DNA from: Gammaproteobacteria bacterium
GTDB lineage: Bacteria > Pseudomonadota > Gammaproteobacteria > Steroidobacterales > Steroidobacteraceae
Assembly: GCA_013289615.1 (NCBI GenBank)
Contig: JABCZO010000024.1
Span: 1 to 64,000, forward strand
Direction of reading: 5' to 3'
Length of the DNA stretch: 64,000 nucleotides
Positions 54,489 through 63,650 of the stretch are shown one piece after another (position 1 is the first letter of the stretch; each line of letters begins with the position of its first letter). The notes beneath the pieces were generated by a model. That model was not told where the DNA came from and ran no database searches. It saw nothing but the letters and a program-made list of their open reading frames with translations. The translations under genes were made by a program, and so were the position numbers.

Positions 54489-55655
54489 ATGAATAGCTCA
54501 GCCGCCCCGTCGGCCCCGCCCTCCGTCGCTGCACTGCCGCGGGCGCTGCCGGCGTGGGCCTACAGCCACCCGGAAATGACCCGCCTGGAATACGAGCGCA
54601 TCCTGAAGCCGAGCTGGCAGATCGTGTGTCACATCAGCTCGATCCCCAAGCCGGGCGACTACATGACGCTCGATCTGGGCGCCGACAGCGTGGTGGCCGT
54701 GCGTGGCGCCGACGGGTCGATCCAGACGTTCCATAACGTCTGCCGCCATCGCGGCTCGCGGCTGCTCGAGGGCGCGGGCAACTGCCGCGCCCATATCACC
54801 TGTCTGTATCACGGCTGGTCGTACCGGCTGTCGGGCGAACTGGTAGGGGTGCCCGCGCGCGATACCTTCCCGGGCCTCGATCGCACCCAGTTCAGCCTCA
54901 AGCCGGTGCGCTCGCAGGTGCTGCTGGGCTTCGTGTTCGTCTGCGTGGCCGGCAATCCGCCGCCGCTGGAGCAGACCTGGGGCAGTTTCCTGGCTGAATT
55001 TGCCCCGCATCGATTCGAGGACATGGTGCCGCTCGGCTCGTTCTACATCGAGCACTGGGATTGCGACTGGAAAATCGCGATGGACAACTACCTCGAGTCC
55101 TACCACGTTCCGATCGGACATCCCGGACTGAACCGGATGTTCACGCCCGACTACGACGATCAGGTCAATCTGCCGACCGGCGTAGCCCGCGGCATCAGCT
55201 GGATGCGCGAGCGCGAGTCGTCGCAGTGGAGCGAGCGCATGTACCAGCGCCTGGTCGCAGGGGTCAGCCAGGACCTGCCGGAAGCCCATCGTAAGCGCTG
55301 GAGCTTCTACAGCATGCTGCCGAACCTGGGCATCGACGTGTTTCCCGACCAGATGGATTTCTTCCAGGTGCTGCCGCGCGGTCCGGGCAAATGCACCATC
55401 CGCGGCAGCTCGTTTGCGCTGCCGGATGAGCGGCGGGAGATGCGTCTGGTGCGTTACCTGAGCGCACGCATCAACCGCCAGGTGCAGCGTGAGGACGAGT
55501 TTCTGTGCCGCCGAGTACAGCTCGGCCTGGCATCGGGCAGCTATGAGCCGGGGCCTTTGTCGCGGCTGGAGAACTGCATGTTCGAGTTTCACCAGCTGCT
55601 GCGCGAGCGCATTCCGGAAGTGCGCCTGGCCAGCGCGCCGGCGCGCTTCGCCTGA
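54489..55655 (+). CDS. Rieske non-heme iron oxygenase, alpha subunit
   Basis: 388 residues. Rieske centre in NVCRHRGSRLLEGAG and HITCLYHGWSYRL (Cys85, His87, Cys105, His108); mononuclear iron site in MDNYLESYHVPIGHPGLNR (His206, His211). Belongs to the group of single-component-type terminal oxygenases that includes glycine betaine, carnitine and stachydrine N-oxygenases. No ferredoxin reductase is in the window, so the electron donor must be elsewhere. Preceded by GCCGGAGG before ATG 54489. Tail-to-tail with the regulator that contains a related domain. Confidence 0.92.
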   Translation: MNSSAAPSAPPSVAALPRALPAWAYSHPEMTRLEYERILKPSWQIVCHISSIPKPGDYMTLDLGADSVVAVRGADGSIQTFHNVCRHRGSRLLEGAGNCRAHITCLYHGWSYRLSGELVGVPARDTFPGLDRTQFSLKPVRSQVLLGFVFVCVAGNPPPLEQTWGSFLAEFAPHRFEDMVPLGSFYIEHWDCDWKIAMDNYLESYHVPIGHPGLNRMFTPDYDDQVNLPTGVARGISWMRERESSQWSERMYQRLVAGVSQDLPEAHRKRWSFYSMLPNLGIDVFPDQMDFFQVLPRGPGKCTIRGSSFALPDERREMRLVRYLSARINRQVQREDEFLCRRVQLGLASGSYEPGPLSRLENCMFEFHQLLRERIPEVRLASAPARFA

Positions 55656-55664
55656 ATCGGCCCT

Positions 55665-57410
55665 CTAGACGACCCGCTCCGGCAGCGTCGGGATGGCGGG
55701 CAATAACGCCGTGATCGACTGGCGAAACTGCGCCAGCGGCCCGGTGCCCGGTGCGCCGTCGTCGAACTCATCGGCTGCACCGGCCAGCCCGGTCTGGGTG
55801 GACTCGGCCAGCGCGATTTCCTGTTGCAGCCAGGCGTTGAGCAGGCGCTGCCAGCCCACGAGCGCGGTGCGCGCTTGCGCGCCGCGGCTGTTTGGTGCGC
55901 GCGCACGCTGCGCGGCTGCGGCCAGCAGGTAGTCGAAGCGCTGGATGCGGCAACGCCCGGGTGCCACCGGGATGACCTGAAGAATCAGTGCCGCGTCACG
56001 CCGCAGCTCGAGCAACTGATTCGGCGGCAGGAACTGGCGCTGCGGCGCGGGCGCTTCCAGCCAGCGCTCGACGATCAGCTTCCAGTCGGCCGCCACCTCG
56101 ATCTGCTGCGCGCCGGCGGGCAACATGCGATCGAAGGCGCTCCAGTCGAATTCGGGGTCCGCCCCGTACCCCAGCGCCGCAGCCGCGCCGGCCGCGCGCA
56201 CCAGAATCAGCCGTCCGAATTGCTTCAGCTCGAGCGAACTCAGGTCGCCGGGGGTGTCGCCATCGACCAGCCGTCCGTCGAGCCGGTAAGTAAGACTGTG
56301 GGAGGCGCAGTGAATGGCGCCCTCGAAATGACCGCTGCGCGCGATGACCAGCGCGTGTGGCCGCCGGCGACAGGCATTGCGAAATGCGCGTAGCCGGCCG
56401 CGCTCATCGCGCACCACCAGCACCCGCTCGCCGGCCAGATCCCCGCTGAGAAAGTCCCCCGCCGCGGGGACTTCCGCATCGTGTCCGATGAACTGCCAGG
56501 CCGGTCGCAGCAGCCGATCGCGTTCGGCTGCCAGCAGCGCGGCGTGCGCGTAGGCCCACGCCGGCAGACGTGCGCTCGGCGCGGCCGCTTGATCCGCGGC
56601 GGCCGCGAGTGTGGTGGTGGGCCGCGGCGTCGGCAACGCAAGCGCTTCGCCGTTCGTCCGATCGGGCGGCGCGGCGGTGCGCGGCGCCGGAGCCGCCGGC
56701 TCGAACTGGCCTGGGAACACCGAGCGCAGGTAGGCCAGCGAGCGGCGCCTTGCGGCCGCGCGGTCGATGCTCGATTCGCTTTGGAAGGCGAATGTCTGCC
56801 ACAGGATTTCCAGCACGCCGATCAGCCCGAGAGCGATGCCGTCGCAATCCAGGTGCGCAGCGCCGCTCTGGGCGATCAACCGCTCGATCAGTTCGCGCAC
56901 CAGTGCGGCAAAATCCTCGTCTTTCTTGCCGCAGATGTCGTAGTACTCCTGGCGCGAGCTGGCCTCGCCCCAGAACGAATACCACACCGATACCTTGCGC
57001 GGACTGGCGATCTGCGGATCAAGATACAGCTCCACCAGCAACTCCAGCGCCTGCACCGGCGCGTGCCTGAGCTGGGACACCGGCAGCAGCACCCGCTGCT
57101 CGAATTCGGCTGCCAGGTACTCCAGTGATGCCACCAGCATCGCCGCCTTGGAGTCGAAGTAGAAGCGCACGATGCCGGGTGACAGGTCGGCGATCGCGAC
57201 CACCTTCGCCACCGTGGTGCGCGATGGCCCGTGAATGTGCAGCGCCGAAATACAGGCGTCGATCAGGCGCTGGCGCTGGCGGCTGCGTCCGGTCCGGCCG
57301 GGTGTCGCCTCGGCGCTGGCACGCTCGGCAGCGGCTGGCGGATTGGTTGGTCTGGCGCGTGACACGATCGTACCGGGGCTCACCGGTGCGAGCCGGCGAA
57401 AGTTGTACAC
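55665..57410 (-). CDS. BetI-like TetR regulator fused to a catalytically dead Rieske-oxygenase domain
   Basis: 581 residues if started at GTG 57410; GTG 57383 and 57365 are alternatives and no strong ribosome site decides. Residues 44-90 are a TetR helix-turn-helix (RSRQRQRLIDACISALHIHG, KVVAIADLSPGIVRFYFDSK), and 91-235 the BetI-type ligand domain (VWYSFWGEASSRQEYYDICG). After an Ala/Pro/Thr linker (236-280), residues 282-545 parallel the Rieske enzyme at 54489: LPAWAYAHA, RPAWQFIGHDAEVPAAGDFL, FRNACRRRPHALV, CASHSLTYRLDGRLV, DWKLIVERWLEAPAPQ, PVAPGRCRIQRF. One Rieske His is Arg349 (Cys347, Cys368 and His371 remain), and both mononuclear-iron His are replaced (NYLESYHVPIGH aligns with RWLEAPAPQRQF). 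So it probably cannot bind iron but could bind substrate. Divergent from the permease genes. Confidence 0.85.
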   Translation of the reverse strand: MYNFRRLAPVSPGTIVSRARPTNPPAAAERASAEATPGRTGRSRQRQRLIDACISALHIHGPSRTTVAKVVAIADLSPGIVRFYFDSKAAMLVASLEYLAAEFEQRVLLPVSQLRHAPVQALELLVELYLDPQIASPRKVSVWYSFWGEASSRQEYYDICGKKDEDFAALVRELIERLIAQSGAAHLDCDGIALGLIGVLEILWQTFAFQSESSIDRAAARRRSLAYLRSVFPGQFEPAAPAPRTAAPPDRTNGEALALPTPRPTTTLAAAADQAAAPSARLPAWAYAHAALLAAERDRLLRPAWQFIGHDAEVPAAGDFLSGDLAGERVLVVRDERGRLRAFRNACRRRPHALVIARSGHFEGAIHCASHSLTYRLDGRLVDGDTPGDLSSLELKQFGRLILVRAAGAAAALGYGADPEFDWSAFDRMLPAGAQQIEVAADWKLIVERWLEAPAPQRQFLPPNQLLELRRDAALILQVIPVAPGRCRIQRFDYLLAAAAQRARAPNSRGAQARTALVGWQRLLNAWLQQEIALAESTQTGLAGAADEFDDGAPGTGPLAQFRQSITALLPAIPTLPERVV

Positions 57411-57464
57411 CGGGCTAAGTTTATCGCGCACAATAGCGCCGAGGGGCTTATTCCTGCGCGACTG
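57411..57464. promoter_or_regulatory. short divergent promoter region, regulator versus permease
   Basis: Only 54 bases separate the regulator's likely start from the permease ATG. It contains CTAAGTTTAT (57415-57424), similar to a site in the aminotransferase/Rieske divergent region, and is a candidate operator for the TetR-Rieske fusion. Confidence 0.35.
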
Positions 57465-58355
57465 ATGAAACCGATCGAGCGTCCGGGCCGCTGGCTCATC
57501 ATTCTGCCGCCGTTGCTGTTCCTGCTGATTTTCTTTCTCATTCCGTTCGTCTTCGCCTTCAAGATCAGCTTCGCCGACACCGCCGCGCGCGTGCCGCCGT
57601 TCACCGACATTCTGTCGACCACCCCCGATCATCACCTGCAATTCAGCCTGAGCCTGGGAAACTATCAGTACCTGTTTACCGACGAAGTCTACGGCGTAGC
57701 GTATCTGTACTCGCTCAAGACGGCATTCTTCTCGACATTGATCTGCCTGGTGCTTGGCTACCCGATGGCCTATGCGATCGCCCGGGCATCCAAGTCGACC
57801 CAGAACATCCTGCTGCTGATCATCATTCTGCCATTCTGGACCTCCTTTCTGCTGCGCGTTTATGCGCTCGAGGGCATCATCCGCGACAACGGCATACTCA
57901 ACACCGTCTTGCTGCACCTCGGACTCATTCACGAACCGCTCCGGATCATGCGCACCACGCTGGCGGTCTACCTCGGCATCATCTACTCCTATCTGCCATT
58001 CATGGTATTGCCGCTGTTCGCCACGCTGGAAAAGCTCGACCGCTCGTTGCTCGAGGCAGCCTCCGACCTTGGCAGCCCGCCGTGGCGGGTGTTTCTGGAC
58101 GTCACTCTGCCATTGTCGATCCCGGGTATCATCGCCGGCTCGCTGCTGGTGTTCATCCCCGCGGTCGGCGAGTTTGTCATACCGTCGCTGCTGGGCGGGC
58201 CAGACAGTCTGATGATCGGCCGCGTGCTATGGGATGAATTCTTCGGCAATCACGACTGGCCGGTGGCCTCGGCGGTCGCCATCGCGTTTCTGTTTCTGCT
58301 CGCCGGCCCGATCGCGATCTATCAGTACTACAACGTCAAGCAGCTCGAGGCCTGA
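57465..58355 (+). CDS. ABC transporter permease, PotB-like
   Basis: 296 residues, about six membrane helices starting WLIILPPLLFLLIFFLIPFV. The ABC permease EAA loop is EAASDLGSPPWRVFLDVTLP. A long periplasmic loop after the first helix (about 38-75) fits the PotB/FutB subfamily. Followed five bases on by the second permease. Confidence 0.92.
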   Translation: MKPIERPGRWLIILPPLLFLLIFFLIPFVFAFKISFADTAARVPPFTDILSTTPDHHLQFSLSLGNYQYLFTDEVYGVAYLYSLKTAFFSTLICLVLGYPMAYAIARASKSTQNILLLIIILPFWTSFLLRVYALEGIIRDNGILNTVLLHLGLIHEPLRIMRTTLAVYLGIIYSYLPFMVLPLFATLEKLDRSLLEAASDLGSPPWRVFLDVTLPLSIPGIIAGSLLVFIPAVGEFVIPSLLGGPDSLMIGRVLWDEFFGNHDWPVASAVAIAFLFLLAGPIAIYQYYNVKQLEA

Positions 58356-58360
58356 GCGGA

Positions 58361-59191
58361 ATGGAAAGGCGCTTTTCCCCGACACTACTCACCATCCTTT
58401 GCCTGGGCATCACGGTACTCTATCTGCCGATCCTGGTGCTGATCGCGTTCTCATTCAACGCCTCCCCACTGGTCAATGTGTGGGGCGGGTTCTCGACCGC
58501 CTGGTATTTTCAGCTGCTGCACAACCGCCAGCTGCTGCAGGCGGCGCTGCTGTCGCTGGAGGTCGCCGTCACCGCCTCGACCGCCGCGGTAGTGCTGGGG
58601 ACCATGGCGGCGATTGCGCTGGTGCGCTTTGCCCGGTTTCGCGGCAGGTTGCTGTTGACCGGCATGGTGAACGCGCCGTTGGTGATGCCGGAGATCATCA
58701 CCGGCATCACGCAGCTACTACTGTTCGTGTCGATGTTGCAGATGTTTGGCTGGCCGCACCGCGGCTTCACCACCATCGTGCTCTCGCACGTGGCCTTTTG
58801 CTCCGCGTATGTGACCATCACCGTGCAATCGCGCCTGCAAACGGCCGATCGCTCGCTGGAGGAGGCGGCGATGGATCTTGGCTCCGGCCCGGCGCGCGCC
58901 TTCCTGGAAATCACACTGCCGATTCTGATGCCGGCTATCCTCTCGAGCTGGTTGCTGAGCTTCACCCTGTCGCTCGACGATCTGGTGATCTCGAGCTTCG
59001 TTTCAGGGCCGGGGGCCAGCACGCTGCCGATGGTGATCTATTCCAAGGTCAAGCTAGGCGTCAGCCCCGATGTCAATGCGCTCGCCAGCCTGATCATCTG
59101 CGCCGTCGGCGCCTGTGTGATCAGCGCCGGCTACTTCATGCGTCGCGCCGATCAGCGACGGGCGCTGGAGATGCAGATGGCCGAGCGCTGA
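58361..59191 (+). CDS. ABC transporter permease, PotC-like
   Basis: 276 residues, six helices, with EAAMDLGSGPARAFLEITLP as the EAA loop and LSLDDLVISSFVSGPGA typical of PotC. Partner of the preceding gene. It ends four bases from the convergent HD-domain gene. Confidence 0.92.
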   Translation: MERRFSPTLLTILCLGITVLYLPILVLIAFSFNASPLVNVWGGFSTAWYFQLLHNRQLLQAALLSLEVAVTASTAAVVLGTMAAIALVRFARFRGRLLLTGMVNAPLVMPEIITGITQLLLFVSMLQMFGWPHRGFTTIVLSHVAFCSAYVTITVQSRLQTADRSLEEAAMDLGSGPARAFLEITLPILMPAILSSWLLSFTLSLDDLVISSFVSGPGASTLPMVIYSKVKLGVSPDVNALASLIICAVGACVISAGYFMRRADQRRALEMQMAER

Positions 59192-59194
59192 CGC

Positions 59195-59776
59195 TCAGGC
59201 CATCGGGCCGGATAGGTAGCGCGGATCGTGAGGCGTCCGACCGAGGATCTTGCGTACCAGCGGCTCGAACGCCTCCAGTGGCCGTACCGGATAGTCCGGA
59301 TCGAATGACGCCTGATCCCAGCGCTCGCAGAACGCCGCGCAGGCCGCATACCACTGATGGCCCTTGAAGCGATCCCGGCCGTTGCGATTGCCACCCAGAT
59401 GGTGCACGTAATAGTAATTCTGGAATAGTCCGTGCTGCTCGACGATCCAGCTAACCTCGGCTCGCACGTAGGGCCTGATGATGGCCGCCGCGAATTCCGC
59501 ATGATTGTACGGTGCCAATTCATCGCCGATATCGTGGATGAGTGCCGCGAGAATCAGCTCGTCGTCGGCGCCATCGGCCAGTGCGCGCGTCGCCACCTGC
59601 AGCGAATGTCCCAGCCGGCTGACCGGATAGCCCGCGAGCGAATGATCGAGCCGGCGCAAGGCCTCAAGCACGCGATCGGGCAGGCCGACGGCGTAGTCGC
59701 GCTCCGATTGGTCGAGCAGCAGGTAATCCGCGCGGGTTCCGTCCTGCATCCTGCGAAAACTGACCCTCTGGCTCAT
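59195..59776 (-). CDS. HD-domain protein related to PhnZ/TmpB di-iron oxygenases
   Basis: 193 residues. HD-type metal ligands in order: His57 (LGHSLQ), His81-Asp82 (LIHDIGDELAPYNH), His92, His115 (VEQHGLFQ) and Asp154 (CERWDQASFD). The ERWDQA stretch resembles the RRWDDA of PhnZ. The gene overlaps the 2OG oxygenase gene by four bases. That pair recalls TmpA/TmpB, in which a 2OG enzyme hydroxylates a trimethylammonio-ethylphosphonate and the HD enzyme cleaves it to glycine betaine and phosphate. Assignment by analogy; a plain HD hydrolase is the alternative. Confidence 0.65.
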   Translation of the reverse strand: MSQRVSFRRMQDGTRADYLLLDQSERDYAVGLPDRVLEALRRLDHSLAGYPVSRLGHSLQVATRALADGADDELILAALIHDIGDELAPYNHAEFAAAIIRPYVRAEVSWIVEQHGLFQNYYYVHHLGGNRNGRDRFKGHQWYAACAAFCERWDQASFDPDYPVRPLEAFEPLVRKILGRTPHDPRYLSGPMA

Positions 59777-60945
59777 CGCACGGTCTCCTTCACGCCCGCC
59801 TGCCGCCGTCGCAGTACCCGATACAGGCTGCGCGGCCCGTCGATGTCGATGTAGCAGCCCTGGAGGTGCCGCAACCCTTGAGCCGGATCGAAACCGGTGC
59901 GCCCGTGCAGCAGCCGCCGATTATCCATCATCACGAGCTCGCCGGCATCCAGCAGGAAGCGGATCTCGAACTCCGGTGAGCGCAGCAGATGATCGAATGC
60001 GCGCCGCGCACGATAGTACTGCGCCAGCTCCGCCGGCGGCTGCAGCGGCACGAAATCCAGCCGCGGACTGAAGTGCACCGCCTGCACCCGGCCGGTCACG
60101 TCGAGCTCGATCGGCGGTGCGCTCGCCACGAGGTCGGTCGCGGCGTCCCGATAGCGAAAACGCACCGCAGTCTGCGACAGCAGCCGGAACGCCTCGCCGT
60201 CGCGCGCCCGCAGCGCCTCGGCGGCCGCAAAGCCATCCACCAGTGTCGACAAGCCGCCCGACGTCTGGTTGACGAGGCAGTGCAGCAGTTGCACGCCGGG
60301 CACCGGCCAGCGGTACGGATTATCGGTGTGTGGATCCAGCGGCACGGCGGTGTATGCCAGGTCGCTGGCCTCGGGTGTCGAGCGCACGTCGAACAGCGCA
60401 CCAAAATTCGTCTCGCGGATAAATCCGAACAACGCTGCGACGCGAAGTATGTCGCCGGGCTGCGTCGGCACGCCCGCGAAGATGATAAACCCAAGTTCCA
60501 GGAACTGCGCCAGCCAGTCGGCGCGCTCGGCATCACCTGGCTCGCCGTTCCAGCGGCAGCGCGCGCCGAACTGGAGCGAGGAATTCCACAGCCTGGGCGC
60601 GGGCAGGTCGTGGTCGCCAGGGCGCAGCGCCGCCTCGGCCAGGATGTCGCGCTCCAGCAAATCGGCCTGATGCCCGTCGCTGAACAGCAGGCGAAACTTC
60701 CCGGGCTCCAGTTGTGTCACCGCACGCAGTGCCAGCCGCGGATCCAGGTCCGATGGGTCCTGCAGCCGCTGTCCGGTGCGCAGGTCGAGCGTACTCGCGT
60801 CCTGGCAGCGCTCGCGCAGCCACAGCGGGTGGATCGAATAGCGCTGTCCATCCGCCTGCTCAATCGTCAGTTCATTGCCGGCGCTCGCGCGCACGCGCGC
60901 GGTCGGCTCAGCGGCGGCAGCAGGGCTTGGGGTTGGCGAGGGCAT
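59773..60945 (-). CDS. gamma-butyrobetaine/trimethyllysine dioxygenase-like 2OG oxygenase
   Basis: 390 residues from ATG 60945, four bases after the binding-protein stop. N-terminal DUF971-like domain (LTIEQADGQRYSIHPLWLRE, RTGQRLQDPSDLDP) and a TauD-type catalytic domain with VPLDPHTDNPYRWPVPGVQL (His, Asp) and MMDNRRLLHGRTGFDP (His), 2OG-binding Arg in GLRHLQGCYIDIDGPRS. The N-terminal domain keeps only one Cys (RERCQDAS) where human BBOX1 has a zinc site, so zinc is probably not bound. Substrates of the family carry trimethylammonium groups. Confidence 0.83.
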   Translation of the reverse strand: MPSPTPSPAAAAEPTARVRASAGNELTIEQADGQRYSIHPLWLRERCQDASTLDLRTGQRLQDPSDLDPRLALRAVTQLEPGKFRLLFSDGHQADLLERDILAEAALRPGDHDLPAPRLWNSSLQFGARCRWNGEPGDAERADWLAQFLELGFIIFAGVPTQPGDILRVAALFGFIRETNFGALFDVRSTPEASDLAYTAVPLDPHTDNPYRWPVPGVQLLHCLVNQTSGGLSTLVDGFAAAEALRARDGEAFRLLSQTAVRFRYRDAATDLVASAPPIELDVTGRVQAVHFSPRLDFVPLQPPAELAQYYRARRAFDHLLRSPEFEIRFLLDAGELVMMDNRRLLHGRTGFDPAQGLRHLQGCYIDIDGPRSLYRVLRRRQAGVKETVR

Positions 60946-60949
60946 CGGA

Positions 60950-62059
60950 TCAGCGCGCCGTCTTGATCCGGGTCCAGGTACGGGTGCGGATGCGCTCCAG
61001 TGCCGGGTTGACTTCGGCGGATTCATACAGCCGCGCTGCCGTTTCCGCCGTCGGGTAGATCGCCGGATCATTCAGGATCTTCGGATCAACGTACGGGGTC
61101 GACGCCAGATTGTCGTTGCCGTAGTGAATCTCGTTGGTGATCTCGGCGATCACGGTCGGCTCCAGTATGAAATCAAGGAACCGGTGCGCAGCGTCCGGAT
61201 GCGGCGCGTCGATCGGAATCAGCAGCGCGTCGAACGAGGCATTGGCGCCCTCCTTGGGAACGGTAAAGGCCAGGTTGACGTCGACGCCGGCGGCCTTGGC
61301 GCGCGCCCGGGCCGCCGCATAGTCGCCGGACCAGGACATCGAGATGCAGAACTCCTTGTTGCCCAGGCCGTTCATATACTCGCTCGAGTCGAAGGCGCGA
61401 ATATAGGGACGCACCGCGAGCAGCAACTTCTCGGCGCGCTTGTAGTCATCGGGATCAGTGGTATTCGGATCAAGGTGCAGGTAGTTCAGCGCAAGTTGCA
61501 GCACGTCCTCTGCCTGATCCAGAAACGACACGCCGCAATCGGCGAAACGCGCGATGATCTGCGGCTTGAAGATCATGTCGAGGCTGTCGAGCGGTGCATC
61601 GGGCATGCGGGCCTTGATCATGTCGACATTGTAGGCAAAGCCGTTGACGTGGCGCAGGTACGGCATCGCGTACTGGTTGCCCGGATCAGCCCCGGCTTCG
61701 ATCTTGAGCACCTGCGGATCAAGGTTCTTCCAGTTCGGCAGTTTGCTGCGATCCAGCTTCTGGTAGATGCCGGCCTTGATCTGCCGGCTGAAGAAATCGG
61801 TCGAGGTACTCACGACATCGTAGCCCGAGTCGCCCGCCATCATCTTGGCTTCCAGGGTTTCGTCGGCGTCGTAGGTGTCGTAGACGACCTTGATGCCGGT
61901 GCGGTTTTCAAACTTGGTCAGCGTGTTCTTGCCGATGTAGTCGGACCAGTTATAGATGTTCACCACCTTGGCCTCGCCACCCCCGTGACCGGAACCGCAA
62001 CCGCTCAGCGCCGCGCCGATCAGCAGCAGCGCCGCGGGCAAGCCAGGGCGTGCAGCCAC
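60950..62059 (-). CDS. polyamine/betaine-type ABC substrate-binding lipoprotein (PotD/PotF-like)
   Basis: 369 residues starting with GTG 62059; lipobox LSGC (signal AALLLIGAALSGC). VVNIYNWSDYIGKNTLTKFE is the PotD hallmark, with TGIKVVYDTYDADETLEAKM and YDVVSTSTDFFSRQ. Aromatic and acidic pocket residues such as WSD and DSSEY fit a cationic ligand. Partner of the permeases at 57465-59191 and the ATPase at 47399. Same operon as the aldehyde dehydrogenase and the 2OG oxygenase. Confidence 0.9.
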   Translation of the reverse strand: MAARPGLPAALLLIGAALSGCGSGHGGGEAKVVNIYNWSDYIGKNTLTKFENRTGIKVVYDTYDADETLEAKMMAGDSGYDVVSTSTDFFSRQIKAGIYQKLDRSKLPNWKNLDPQVLKIEAGADPGNQYAMPYLRHVNGFAYNVDMIKARMPDAPLDSLDMIFKPQIIARFADCGVSFLDQAEDVLQLALNYLHLDPNTTDPDDYKRAEKLLLAVRPYIRAFDSSEYMNGLGNKEFCISMSWSGDYAAARARAKAAGVDVNLAFTVPKEGANASFDALLIPIDAPHPDAAHRFLDFILEPTVIAEITNEIHYGNDNLASTPYVDPKILNDPAIYPTAETAARLYESAEVNPALERIRTRTWTRIKTAR

Positions 62060-62062
62060 GCT

Positions 62063-63487
62063 CTATAACCTCACCATCACATGCCGCGGCACGCTGTAGT
62101 CCTCGAGTGCATACACCGACAGGTCCTTGCCATAGCCCGAACGCTTGAAGCCACCGTGCGGCATCTCGCTGACGCCCGCAAAGTGGGTATTGATCCAGGT
62201 GCAGCCGTACTGCAGCCGGGCAGCCACCTGCATGCCGCGGGCGATGTCGCCGGTCCACACCGACGAGGCCAGTCCGTACTCGGAGTCGTTCGCCCAGCGC
62301 ACCGCATCGTCCGCTTCGGTGAATCGGGTGATCGACACCACCGGCCCGAACACTTCGCGCTGCACGATCTCGTCGGTCTGCAGCGCGCCGGCGACAATCG
62401 TCGGCTCGTAGAAAAACCCCGCGCCGGCGCGCGCCTTGCCGCCGGTGGTGATCTGCATGTGCGGTTCGGCGGCCGCGCGCGTTACGAACGCGGCCACGCG
62501 CTCGCGTTGCGCGTGCGAGACCAGCGGCCCCATTTCGACGCCGGGCTCCTGCTGCCGACCGACCTTGATGGTGCGCACCGCCTGCGTCAGGTCGGCAACG
62601 AGACGGTCGTAGACGCGCTCGCCGACATACATGCGACAGGCGGCGGTGCAGTCCTGGCCGGCGTTGTAGAAGCCAAAGCCGCGGATGCCCGAGATCACCT
62701 CGGCAATATCGGCGTCATCGAATACGATCACCGGCGCCTTGCCGCCCAGCTCCAGATGGGTGCGCTTGAGGTTGCCGGCAGCCGCCGCCAGCACCTTCTG
62801 GCCGGTCGCGACGGACCCGGTCAGCGACACCATGCGCACCCGCGGGTGCGCCACCATGGTCGTGCCGACCGGATCGCCGAGCCCGCAGACCACATTGACC
62901 ACGCCGGCCGGCAGCAGCTCGGCGAACAGCCCCGCCAGCATCAACGCGGTCAGCGGCGTCTGCTCGGAGGGCTTGAGCACCATCGTGTTGCCGGCAGCGA
63001 TCGCAGGCGCAATCTTCCAGGCCGCCATCATCAGCGGATAATTCCAGGGCGCGATCGAGGCCACGACGCCGATCGGGTCGCGCCGCACGAAGCTGGTGTG
63101 GCCCGGCAGGTACTCGCCCGCGAGCGGACCGTGCTGGGTGCGCGCCGCGCCGGCAAAAAACCGGAACACGTCGGCGATCGCCGGCATTTCATCGTTCAGC
63201 GCCGCGTTCAGCGGCTTGCCGGTGTTGTGCGACTCCAGCGCCGCATAAGCCTGCGCCTCGGCCTCGAGGCGATCGGCGATTTTCAACAGCAGCGCGGCGC
63301 GATCCTTAGGCGAGGTTTGCGCCCAGCCCTCGAACGCCTGCTCCGCCGCCGCCACTGCGGCATTGACCTGCGCGGTACTGGCCGAGGCGACCGCCGCGAT
63401 CGCGGCCCCGCTGGCCGCATCCAGCACCTGCTCGACCGGCCCCTCGCCGGCAACCAGCCGGCCGCCGATCAACATCTGTGTCTGCAT
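62063..63487 (-). CDS. aldehyde dehydrogenase, gamma-aminobutyraldehyde/betaine-aldehyde type
   Basis: 474 residues from ATG 63487, behind GGAGGACACTAC. NAD-binding and catalytic motifs: [44 protein letters not shown] (Glu), [15 protein letters not shown] (Cys). Resembles PatD/Prr and TMABA dehydrogenases, which act on aminated aldehydes. Upstream gene of the binding-protein operon, hence likely oxidises an aldehyde made in this pathway. Confidence 0.9.
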   Translation of the reverse strand: MQTQMLIGGRLVAGEGPVEQVLDAASGAAIAAVASASTAQVNAAVAAAEQAFEGWAQTSPKDRAALLLKIADRLEAEAQAYAALESHNTGKPLNAALNDEMPAIADVFRFFAGAARTQHGPLAGEYLPGHTSFVRRDPIGVVASIAPWNYPLMMAAWKIAPAIAAGNTMVLKPSEQTPLTALMLAGLFAELLPAGVVNVVCGLGDPVGTTMVAHPRVRMVSLTGSVATGQKVLAAAAGNLKRTHLELGGKAPVIVFDDADIAEVISGIRGFGFYNAGQDCTAACRMYVGERVYDRLVADLTQAVRTIKVGRQQEPGVEMGPLVSHAQRERVAAFVTRAAAEPHMQITTGGKARAGAGFFYEPTIVAGALQTDEIVQREVFGPVVSITRFTEADDAVRWANDSEYGLASSVWTGDIARGMQVAARLQYGCTWINTHFAGVSEMPHGGFKRSGYGKDLSVYALEDYSVPRHVMVRL

Positions 63488-63650
63488 GTAGTGTCCTCCG
63501 AGCCGCCCGGTGTGGCGTCGTGCGCACCGCCATGCGCGCCCGCGCCGCACCGCACGACTTGCCGCAGTGTCGCTCATTATTATATTATCGACTGCATAAT
63601 ATTTACCAGCCGCGGGCTTGCACGCCCGTGAAACCCAATCGAGGGCCGTC

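Noticed and set aside
57411-57932. Extension of the regulator frame up to 57932
   Set aside because: It would run through the start of the divergent permease gene and adds no domain; GTG 57410 or later is more sensible.
59195-63487. Calling this a carnitine biosynthesis operon
   Set aside because: BBOX-like oxygenase and aminated-aldehyde dehydrogenase fit, but an HD oxygenase, BKACE, Rieske enzyme and flavoenzymes point to breakdown; substrate left open.
60875-63631. Long plus-strand frames over the binding protein and aldehyde dehydrogenase
   Set aside because: Shadows; the real genes are on the minus strand with clear motifs.
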